From: Bacteroidales bacterium | Lineage (GTDB): Bacteria; Bacteroidota; Bacteroidia; Bacteroidales; Muribaculaceae | Reading direction: 5' to 3' | DNA length: 64,000 bases | Assembly (NCBI GenBank): GCA_014800795.1 | Contig: JAAVFL010000025.1 | Location: 37,469 to 101,468 of the forward strand | Part shown: positions 37,616 to 45,951 of the stretch, piece by piece | Layout: every line of letters starts with the position of its first letter | Position numbering within the stretch: position 1 is the first letter of the stretch | Position numbers and translations under genes: made by a program | The notes under the pieces: model-generated | Databases searched by the model: none | What the model saw: only the letters and a program-made list of their open reading frames with translations | What the model was told of the DNA's origin: nothing

Positions 37616-40600
37616 TCAACGCTTGATCAGTTTGACCGTGCGGACTGTTCCATCAGCATCCGTTACAGTAAGCATGTACATGGCCGGCGCGCACGCAGAA
37701 ACATCAAGTGTTGAAGTTCCATTTGCCGAAGCGACCAAAGCTCCCGACATAGAACGGAGTTCAAGACTTTCTATGGCTATGTTGCTACGCACTGTCACCA
37801 TATCAGTAGCAGGGTTAGGATAAACCGAGAACTCTCCGGCTTCAACAGTCTCAACACTTCCGAGGCCGGAAGTCGAGATACCGAACCGATATGTGCCTGA
37901 TCCGACATTCATTGTCACGGTAGAACCATCGTCGGAATAGTCGTTCACACCTTCAGCCTCACTTGCCATATCATCGCCATCGTAGAGCGACATGCCCTCG
38001 GGAGCCGACGGCAGCACTACAGTTGCGGTAGTATTGGCGGGCACAGTGACGAAGTAATAATACTTGCCGGCATCGGTGGTGTGCCATGCAGCCTTAACAT
38101 CACCGTAATTGGATGCGAAAGTCGCATCTACATCTGAAATGCGACGCTCGGCATCGAACGAAGGTTTCAGAATTATATGGGAGAAACCGGGATTTTCGTA
38201 ATCGGGGGCGATACCTGCCATGTAACGGTACATCCACTCTGCAACGGCACCATAAGCGTAGTGGTTGAACGAGTTCATCTCTATGCTCTTGCTGAAGCCG
38301 CCATCGCGGGTATAGCTGTTCCATCGTTCCCACATGGTTGTTGCACCCTGATCCACGCTGTAGAGCCATGACGGGCAATCATGCTGGAGGAGGAGCGCAT
38401 ATGCCAGATCGTCCATATCGAATTCGCTAAGTGTCTGGTTGATAATTGCCGTTCCGAGGAATCCGGTAGCAAGTTTGTTACCGTTCTTTTCGATACGTGA
38501 GCGGAGATTCTTGCGGACAGCCTCTACAGCAGCATCGTCATGGAGCAGATCATAACGGAGAGCCATGAGGTGGGCACATTGTGAATTCTGTGTAAGCCCT
38601 TGAAGGCGACCTCCAGTAGACCAGTAACGCTGCTTGAATTCACTCTTGATGTCGGCAAAGAGTTGTGCATACTTCTGAGCCTTCAGGTCATATTCATCAC
38701 CTTCGGAAGTACTGAGAGCCTTAGACATACGGCTCATGATATCAGCCATATAACCATAGTATGCAACCGACACATAACGGCGGTCGGTATCTTCGAATGC
38801 CAGCCAGTCGCCGTAGCGTGTGTCTGATCCTACATGCTTGTACTGACCCTCTGTCTGGGTAGCCATCCAGTCGAAATAGCGCTCCATCGATTCGTAATTT
38901 TCCTCGATGATCGACTTGTCGCCGTACATCACATATACGTTCCAGGGCATGATTATACCGGCATCAGCCCAAGCGCTCGAGCCGTGTTCAACCCAGTTGA
39001 AGGGAGCCACGTTAGGATAAGCGCCATTGTCGAGCTGTCCGTCGCGCATGTCGCGCATCCATTTGTGATAGAATCCCTGAACCTGAGCGCTGTAGCTGGC
39101 CGCCATCGAGAATACCTGGGTATCAGCGGTCCATCCCAGACGCTCGTCACGCTGCGGACAGTCGGTCGGCACACTTACAAAGTTGCTTCGCATACCCCAT
39201 ATGATATTGCTGATGAGCTGGTTCACATCGTCGTTATTCACGCGGATTGACGAACGCTCCTCATTTTCCGAACATATTGTTTCGGCTGTGATCCACTCAA
39301 TAACCACATCATTGTTGGCTGTCACATCGCAATAACGGAATCCATAGAAAGTTGATGAGGGATTATAAACCTCCCCATCGGCTGCACCGCTGAGAGTATA
39401 CTGTCCCTGAGCCTGTGCCGTGCGGAGAGCTACTGTGTAAAGAGCGCCCTTTGCGTCATCATTTCCACGGTCCGCGTCGCCGGAGTCGTTGATCATCTCG
39501 GCGTAGCGCAGTTTCATTGTAGTACCTGACGCTCCCTTGACCTTGAATTTTGCCCATCCCGAAGCATTCTGCCCGAAGTCTACTACAAGTGTCTGACCTT
39601 TCTTGAGCGTAACAGGAGAATTTACAGAAGGAGTATCCACCGTATTGATTTCTCCATATGTGGTTCCGTTTGCAGTAATACCCTCGTATACGGTATAGCT
39701 CAGGGGCTTACGTTCCATTTCCGGACGAACCTTTACAGTCGGGCCTTCATGAGCCATCAGCGCTCCGTGAACCTGCCTGTCAAGAACCGTGCCGTACCAT
39801 GCCGTAGCGTCGTAATCCGCATCGGTCCAGTTATCTGCAAGGCGGGCATCATAGTTTTCACCGTTATAGATTTCACCACTCTTTATAGCTCCGCGACGCG
39901 AAGATTTCCATGTACGGTCAGTTACAAGTGTAACAGTCTCGCCATTTTCAAGTTCCACCACCAGTTTGCCGATAAATGCAACCCCCGATGAGCCATATAC
40001 ACCATGCGAAACCTGACCGAGCCACCATCCGCTGCTTACGATTGCACCGATTGCATTGGCACCTTCCTTCAGAAGCGAAGTAACATCGTGCGTCATATAG
40101 AACACTGAACTGCGGTAATCGCTCCAACCCGGCATCAGCTCGTCGTACACGACCGTACCGTCCGCACGCTCGTTGCCCACACGTTGTCCGTTGATATACA
40201 GGGTATATACGCCAAGTGCCGAAGTATAGAGTTTGGCGCTCTTCACATTGGCGTCGAGATTGAACGTCTTCCGGAAACGCGGCGATGATGTAGCGCCATC
40301 CTGCATCACAATGGTCTCATACTGGCGGGAAACACTGTGGAACTTGCGGTTGCCGTCAATTTCCACAACCTCGCCCGATGAAAATTCATAGGCATCGTTT
40401 TCGAAATCTTCCGAGAGAGTAACACGCTTGCTCCCGTCGGCCTCATAAACAGTGACCTTCACATTATCCCAATACGCTTCCTCATTAACCTGATCTTTAT
40501 ACACGCGGAAACCTATAAGACCGTTGGTCAGCAAACCGGAGGTATCGGTATATGTGTCTACCAGACTGTCATCGAGATATGTGCGGACTACATTTCCATC

Positions 40601-42385
40601 AATTTCAAGACGCAGATGATGTTCCACGCCGAGTATATCGGCTTTCGTCATACCCTGAATACGGGTGTCGGAGAATGTAGGATTCGAACTGTTGGCATAT
40701 TGATGGCGGCGTATCAGCGGATAGCCGTTATCATTTACATTGAGAGCCCACATGAAGTAGCAGTTCGACTTCGTATAGCTGAATATGAGCGAAGCAGCAT
40801 CATTCACCAGAGTTATGTCGGCATCTATATCGTAGCGCAGCTTTGCATCGGAACTATCTGAAGAAGCCCAGGCGTAAATCTCTGAATTTCCATCGAGAAG
40901 CAGACGTCCATCATCAATCTTGCCACCACCGATCTTCACATCGTCGCCATCGTTGAAGTTCTCGGCGAAAAGTATTCCGCCAAACTCATCCTTAACCACG
41001 ACATTGTCGTAATATGCACGCTCGTACAGCGACCAATCCTTTTCACTCTTCGAATGACGGAAGCCGACTTTATCATAAACGAAGTCGCCGTCGCGGCTGT
41101 CAATCTCAATACCATCGACATATGTAGTGACATGCTTGCCATTATCACTCACAACAATCTTGAACGTATGGGGGGTATAGACATCGAGCGACACCTTGTC
41201 AGAAAGATCTATTTCTGCAAGACACGCAGCTCCACCGTTGTTCCAACGATGGGGGCGGAAACGCGGATAGCCGTTCTCGATGTTGAACTGCCACATATAG
41301 AAATTCTGAGCGTCCTTTGCAGCGAAAGCTATGCCGGCGCAATACTGCTCAATCGAAAACTTTCCCTCGAAAGTGTAGTTCTTTACTTCAGCATCGGGAG
41401 TAAAATTATTCTGGAATACAAGAGTTTCGGGCCCTTCCACACGGATCTGTCCATTATGGATCGTACCGACACCGTAATTCGAGTTGTCGTCGAATGTATC
41501 GGAATAAAGCACGGTCCCGTCTTCGGCGGTAACTTTGAAATCATCGTACCATGCTATTTCCGGCTGATGGGTGGCAGTTCCGAGATTCGAGGCACGCATA
41601 CCCACCGAGCCGAACGGGTAATCGCCCGGACGCTCGTCGATAAGCACGCCGTCAAGATATGTCCGGGCCATGGTTCCGTTATCGCTCACCTCAATGCGGG
41701 CGTGATGGGTTGTCCATTTGTCAAGATTCAATCCGAGATCGATCTCGTCCATACACTGCGGATTTCCGTTCGTCCACACGTGCGGACGGAAGCGAGGCAC
41801 CTCGTTCTGGGCATTAAACTGCCACATATAGTAGTTGTTACGGTCTGTCGCACCGAATATTATTCCCGCAGACGCACGCTGAATCTCGAAATCGAAATCA
41901 AGGGTATAGTTCTTGATATTTTCACTATCTTCGTCGACAGCGGGTGTATTGGCATCGCCGGCGGCAATCCATTGCGCGCCGCTCCAGCCGCTATCCATCA
42001 GACCTGTCTCAAAATATGCTCCGGCTTCGGAAGTGGCAGTTTCTCCATAATTGTCTGTAACAGTGACACGCCAGTAATATCGCGTCGACGGCTCGAGCTG
42101 AAGCCCGTCGAGTTTCACATTTACCGAACTTCCGGAATTCACTGTTCCTGAATCATATACTATTCCCGACATGTTTTTATCGGTACCTATCTCGACCTGA
42201 TAGGATTTCTGCACTGTGGAGCGCTTATCGGAACTCAGTTGCCAGCTGAAGCTGGGAGCCGCATTGTCAATCCCCACGGGATTTTCAAGATACTGCGTGC
42301 GCAGAGTACCCACGGTCAGCGCCTGTGCGGCCATACATGCGAACAACCCACATGAGGCAAGCAGCAGTTTTCGATGGTAATACAT
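37616..42385 (-). CDS. GH78 alpha-L-rhamnosidase with three lectin-like inserts and a type IX C-terminal domain
   Basis: A 1589-residue secreted enzyme. After a signal peptide (about 1-22) comes an Ig-like domain (NPVGIDNAAPSFSWQL, about 35-125), then three tandem concanavalin-type repeats (about 150-310, 320-485, 490-665). Each repeat carries a [N/C]-Y-[Y/F]-M-W-[Q/A] core and an RTYLDG-like strand. The GH78 modules follow: N-terminal jelly-roll (KLYTSALGVYTLYINGQRVG), catalytic barrel with CPQRDERLGWTADTQ carrying the acidic catalytic residues, and a C-terminal sheet. The last 75 residues (SVYPNPATDMVTVRS onwards) are a type A T9SS sorting domain. It should release alpha-L-rhamnose at the cell surface. 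It lies 78 bases after the regulator gene. Confidence 0.9.
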   Translation of the reverse strand: MYYHRKLLLASCGLFACMAAQALTVGTLRTQYLENPVGIDNAAPSFSWQLSSDKRSTVQKSYQVEIGTDKNMSGIVYDSGTVNSGSSVNVKLDGLQLEPSTRYYWRVTVTDNYGETATSEAGAYFETGLMDSGWSGAQWIAAGDANTPAVDEDSENIKNYTLDFDFEIQRASAGIIFGATDRNNYYMWQFNAQNEVPRFRPHVWTNGNPQCMDEIDLGLNLDKWTTHHARIEVSDNGTMARTYLDGVLIDERPGDYPFGSVGMRASNLGTATHQPEIAWYDDFKVTAEDGTVLYSDTFDDNSNYGVGTIHNGQIRVEGPETLVFQNNFTPDAEVKNYTFEGKFSIEQYCAGIAFAAKDAQNFYMWQFNIENGYPRFRPHRWNNGGAACLAEIDLSDKVSLDVYTPHTFKIVVSDNGKHVTTYVDGIEIDSRDGDFVYDKVGFRHSKSEKDWSLYERAYYDNVVVKDEFGGILFAENFNDGDDVKIGGGKIDDGRLLLDGNSEIYAWASSDSSDAKLRYDIDADITLVNDAASLIFSYTKSNCYFMWALNVNDNGYPLIRRHQYANSSNPTFSDTRIQGMTKADILGVEHHLRLEIDGNVVRTYLDDSLVDTYTDTSGLLTNGLIGFRVYKDQVNEEAYWDNVKVTVYEADGSKRVTLSEDFENDAYEFSSGEVVEIDGNRKFHSVSRQYETIVMQDGATSSPRFRKTFNLDANVKSAKLYTSALGVYTLYINGQRVGNERADGTVVYDELMPGWSDYRSSVFYMTHDVTSLLKEGANAIGAIVSSGWWLGQVSHGVYGSSGVAFIGKLVVELENGETVTLVTDRTWKSSRRGAIKSGEIYNGENYDARLADNWTDADYDATAWYGTVLDRQVHGALMAHEGPTVKVRPEMERKPLSYTVYEGITANGTTYGEINTVDTPSVNSPVTLKKGQTLVVDFGQNASGWAKFKVKGASGTTMKLRYAEMINDSGDADRGNDDAKGALYTVALRTAQAQGQYTLSGAADGEVYNPSSTFYGFRYCDVTANNDVVIEWITAETICSENEERSSIRVNNDDVNQLISNIIWGMRSNFVSVPTDCPQRDERLGWTADTQVFSMAASYSAQVQGFYHKWMRDMRDGQLDNGAYPNVAPFNWVEHGSSAWADAGIIMPWNVYVMYGDKSIIEENYESMERYFDWMATQTEGQYKHVGSDTRYGDWLAFEDTDRRYVSVAYYGYMADIMSRMSKALSTSEGDEYDLKAQKYAQLFADIKSEFKQRYWSTGGRLQGLTQNSQCAHLMALRYDLLHDDAAVEAVRKNLRSRIEKNGNKLATGFLGTAIINQTLSEFDMDDLAYALLLQHDCPSWLYSVDQGATTMWERWNSYTRDGGFSKSIEMNSFNHYAYGAVAEWMYRYMAGIAPDYENPGFSHIILKPSFDAERRISDVDATFASNYGDVKAAWHTTDAGKYYYFVTVPANTTATVVLPSAPEGMSLYDGDDMASEAEGVNDYSDDGSTVTMNVGSGTYRFGISTSGLGSVETVEAGEFSVYPNPATDMVTVRSNIAIESLELRSMSGALVASANGTSTLDVSACAPAMYMLTVTDADGTVRTVKLIKR

Positions 42386-42463
42386 AAATAAAAATGTAAA
42401 GATAAATAATATTACTTGAATTGGAATTGTCAGTTAAAGGTCAGTCATACATGTGGCGCACAT

Positions 42464-45400
42464 TCAACCCGATTTAGCGGAATGGGCTGCTACATATTCT
42501 TTCGGAATCATTCCGAACCGGGCACGGAAACATTTAGCGAAATAGGACGAAGATGTGAAACCGGTCATCGCGGCAACTTCCGTCACCCTCACACCGTCAA
42601 GCAGTAGCTTGGCGGAATATTCAAGACGGTAATTCTTCATATAGTCAACCGGTGTCATCCCCGTTACCGCCTTGAGTTTACGATAGAAACTCGAGCGGCT
42701 CATGTTCATCTGTTTGGCCATCACGTCTATCGAAAATTCCTCCTCCGAAATGTTGGCGGCGATATAATCGTTAAGAGTCCTGAGAAATTCCGCGTCAAGA
42801 CGGTTAATCGAAGGCTCCTCATTCTCGGCATCCGCGCCACTGTCCGCGCCCTCTGAAGATGTTGAAGCCGACATGCGGGCATGAAACAGCTCGCGGGTAT
42901 GGAGCATGTTCGCTATCTGAAGATTCAGCTGCTTGATGCTGAACGGCTTCTCCATATACACGTCGGCGCCACACTCCATTCCCTCCACTTTAGCATCGCT
43001 GTCGGTCTTTGCCGTAAGAATAATAAAAGGGATGTGGGAGAAACGGCCATCGCTTTTTACCGTTCTGCAAAGTTCGCCTCCGCTCATACCAGGCATCATG
43101 AAATCGCTGACTATCACATCTATATCGTTCCTGCGGTTTAGTTCCGCAAGGGCTTCCTCACCGTTCGCGGCAGTCACGACACGGTAATTTTCGCCAAGCC
43201 CGTCAGCAACTGTGGTGAGAAGCTCACGGTTATCATCTACCAGAAGTACCGTCACATCAGGAGATGCATCCACCACTACCGGAAGTGCCTGCGGAGCCTC
43301 CACCCCTGCAGGCGCAGAAGCCACTGAGGGCTGAACCTTGTCGACAGGAAGGGTTAGTGTGAACGTAGCTCCCCCCTCCGCATTATTATTTACACTGATG
43401 TTGCCTCCGTGGGCGTTTGCAATAAGTTTCGCATATGCCAGACCGAGCCCCGTACCCAAATTAGCGGCCACATTGTCGCCTCCTATCTGGTAATACGTGT
43501 CGAAAATATGTTCGCGTTCCGCCGGATCTATTCCGGGACCGTCATCGGCCACCGAAATCGACACCTGTTCCCCGACAGGTTCATGAAGTGTCACATCGAC
43601 CTTCGATCGCGAATACTTCACGGCATTCCCTATTATATTCATTATCACGCGATCCGTCTTGTCGAGATCGATCCGCGCCGTCACTTCCCCTTGTGGCATC
43701 ACAAGAGTTATACGTTTACCGAGCGCGGCCATAGGATGCTCGAAGCGCCCGCAGATATCGGCGAGCCTCTTTTTCAGGTCATGGTCGCCGAGCAGCAATT
43801 TCACCTCACTCCCCTCCTCAGCCTTCCGGAAATCGAGCAACTGATTCGTGATACCGAGCAGATAGTTGACATTCCTGCGCATTGAAGATATATGCCGGCG
43901 ATTATCCTCTACGTCGGTAGTGCCGTTTTCAACGCTTGCAGCAAGTTGTTCGAGAGGAATACTTATAAGTGTCAGAGGTGTACGGATCTCATGCACAAGA
44001 TTTACAAAGAAGCGCATTTTAGCCTCGAACGCCTCATGCTCCTTCTGTATTCTCAAAGCCTCCATGCGGTGATGATACTGCGTATGAAGCCTCTTCCGGA
44101 ACAGAACCAGCAGGTATACAGTCACCAGCGCGGCCACGATAATATAACATACGAAAGCCACCCAGGTCAGATACCAGGGGGAAAGTATCACAATATCCAG
44201 TTTACTGATATAGCCCCCACCGGGCGCATTGGCCGGACGCAACTTAAAGGTGTATCTGCCCGGTCGCAACTGAGCATAAGTCACCTCGTCGGAAGCGCCT
44301 TTCACCCAATTCTTATCCACACCTTCAAGCATATAATCATAGCGCATGGCAGGCATATCAGCTCCTCGGGCTGCCGATAAGGTGAGAGTAAACGTATTGT
44401 CGCTGTATGGAAGCTTTATTTCATCGCGCGTATACAGCGGCACATCAAGCCCGAGACGCATGCGTTCGACAGATGAATCGGAAGTCTCCGGAAAAGAGAT
44501 GGACTGCACATAAGCCTTCACCAATCGGCTCGCAGAGGCGGCATATTCTCCGGACGCGTTCCCTATGGGAGCTACCCCGTCAGCCGAAGCCTCCGGACCA
44601 TCCGGAATCCTGCGCACTATGTGGCGCACTCCGGAATCCTGCATCACTATGATAAGGCTGCTGTCCATGTCATAGCTTATGTGATTTATTTTCCCGGAAG
44701 GCAGCAGCCAGGGAATTGTTGAACCGGGATAGTCGAACGACCGGCGTGAGGGATCGAAAATCCTCAGACCGCTATCGGTCGCCATCACCAGATTTCCGAG
44801 CGGATCGCTGAGAATAGAATTTATCTCGGAGCCGGAAGATACAGTACTCTCCAACACTATCTCCTGGCTTAGCGGGTCGAACTTGTAGACCGACGTACCT
44901 ACAGCGATTGTCATACCATCCTTTGACCGTACGATCCTGATATCTTTCCGGTCGCGTTCACCGACAGGAAGCGGACGCGCCGTGACAAAACGCCCCGCGG
45001 GATCGAAAATCTGAAGTTCGCCATCAGACGTAACCGCGAATACCCTTCCGCTGCTCCCTACAGCCATATCACTGTAGAAATCGCCATGCGAGCGGGTCTG
45101 CGTCATAGAGCCATCGGCTATATTGTAAATGAATATACCTTGCCCCTGAGTGAGTATCCACAGGTAGTTTCCGCCGACATCGGCTATAGAACTCACCGGC
45201 GCACTTATCTTCACGCCGCTTGACTGAAGGGCGGACAGGGGCGTAACTGTATTGGTCTTGCGGTTGAACACAGACACACCGGCCGTTCCGCCGAACCATA
45301 TATCATCGCCATTTTCATATATGGCCGTCACCGGCATTCCCTCGGTAGCGGGATGGATACCGTCGGAGGCAGGATACAGAGCCTTCCCATTGCCGTCGTA

Positions 45401-45604
45401 ACAGGCAAGCCCGGCCTGTGTCCCCACCCAAAGAAAACCGTATCGGTCGCGGAGAGCGCAGATCGCATTCTTTCCGCGAGCCACATCAGTGGATATCACC
45501 TTAGTCATATCCGACAATACGCCATCACGCGCCGGGTTCTCTGAAATAAGCCGGAACGGAAACAAAAGTATCAGCAAAAGGATTATGACCGGTTTTTGAA
45601 TCAT
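42464..45604 (-). CDS. Hybrid two-component regulator (HTCS) of the locus
   Basis: A single-chain sensor-regulator of 1046 residues. Signal peptide or anchor (1-21); a beta-propeller of six to seven blades (about 40-335; RDRYGFLWVGTQAGLACYD, DDIWFGGTAGVSVFNR); Y_Y_Y domain (about 415-475); membrane helix (about 480-503); histidine kinase with phospho-acceptor His538 in VHEIRTPLT and ATPase motifs DDGPGID and GTGLGL. Then a receiver domain with DFMMPGMSGGEL (phospho-Asp) and a C-terminal AraC-type DNA-binding domain (MSRSSFYRKLKAVTGMTPVD). HTCS proteins bind a glycan fragment in the periplasm and switch on their locus. The sensor is about half the usual size. Confidence 0.93.
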   Translation of the reverse strand: MIQKPVIILLLILLFPFRLISENPARDGVLSDMTKVISTDVARGKNAICALRDRYGFLWVGTQAGLACYDGNGKALYPASDGIHPATEGMPVTAIYENGDDIWFGGTAGVSVFNRKTNTVTPLSALQSSGVKISAPVSSIADVGGNYLWILTQGQGIFIYNIADGSMTQTRSHGDFYSDMAVGSSGRVFAVTSDGELQIFDPAGRFVTARPLPVGERDRKDIRIVRSKDGMTIAVGTSVYKFDPLSQEIVLESTVSSGSEINSILSDPLGNLVMATDSGLRIFDPSRRSFDYPGSTIPWLLPSGKINHISYDMDSSLIIVMQDSGVRHIVRRIPDGPEASADGVAPIGNASGEYAASASRLVKAYVQSISFPETSDSSVERMRLGLDVPLYTRDEIKLPYSDNTFTLTLSAARGADMPAMRYDYMLEGVDKNWVKGASDEVTYAQLRPGRYTFKLRPANAPGGGYISKLDIVILSPWYLTWVAFVCYIIVAALVTVYLLVLFRKRLHTQYHHRMEALRIQKEHEAFEAKMRFFVNLVHEIRTPLTLISIPLEQLAASVENGTTDVEDNRRHISSMRRNVNYLLGITNQLLDFRKAEEGSEVKLLLGDHDLKKRLADICGRFEHPMAALGKRITLVMPQGEVTARIDLDKTDRVIMNIIGNAVKYSRSKVDVTLHEPVGEQVSISVADDGPGIDPAEREHIFDTYYQIGGDNVAANLGTGLGLAYAKLIANAHGGNISVNNNAEGGATFTLTLPVDKVQPSVASAPAGVEAPQALPVVVDASPDVTVLLVDDNRELLTTVADGLGENYRVVTAANGEEALAELNRRNDIDVIVSDFMMPGMSGGELCRTVKSDGRFSHIPFIILTAKTDSDAKVEGMECGADVYMEKPFSIKQLNLQIANMLHTRELFHARMSASTSSEGADSGADAENEEPSINRLDAEFLRTLNDYIAANISEEEFSIDVMAKQMNMSRSSFYRKLKAVTGMTPVDYMKNYRLEYSAKLLLDGVRVTEVAAMTGFTSSSYFAKCFRARFGMIPKEYVAAHSAKSG

Positions 45605-45882
45605 GTAAACAGTTAATATACCGATGGTTACTTAAAGATTAATCGTATGTCGCCCGCCATAGGAGCGCAACTATGCATAATATGCCTTAAAGTTACAATA
45701 AAATTCGGTAACTGCCAAACACACATAAACAAATCAGGCACTTCAACCGCATCAGATTGTTACATCAGATTGTTACGCCACTATCGGGCGCATATCTTCG
45801 CTGACATAAATCCATATAAACGTTAATTTTGGGCCACATCTCTTGAACTATCGGAATGGGGGCTTTCGAGCATACACATAGA
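45605..45882. other. Intergenic region upstream of the HTCS gene
   Basis: No open frame of interest and no good match to the TTTG/TAnnTTTG promoter. A doublet TCAGATTGTTAC occurs twice at about 45751-45775. Nothing else supported is seen. Confidence 0.5.
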
Positions 45883-45914
45883 ATAAAACAGGGACGCCTT
45901 AGCGGGCGTCCCTG
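45883..45914 (-). terminator. Terminator of the 914-residue protein gene
   Basis: A 10-base-pair GC-rich stem, CAGGGACGCC with GGCGTCCCTG, followed on the minus strand by TTTTA. It lies 38 bases after the stop codon. Confidence 0.8.
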
Positions 45915-45951
45915 TCATTATTAGATAGCGCAGATAAACTGCGGGTCGAAA

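Noticed and set aside
41054..42151. 365-codon plus-strand frame
   Set aside because: Antisense shadow of the GH78 gene.
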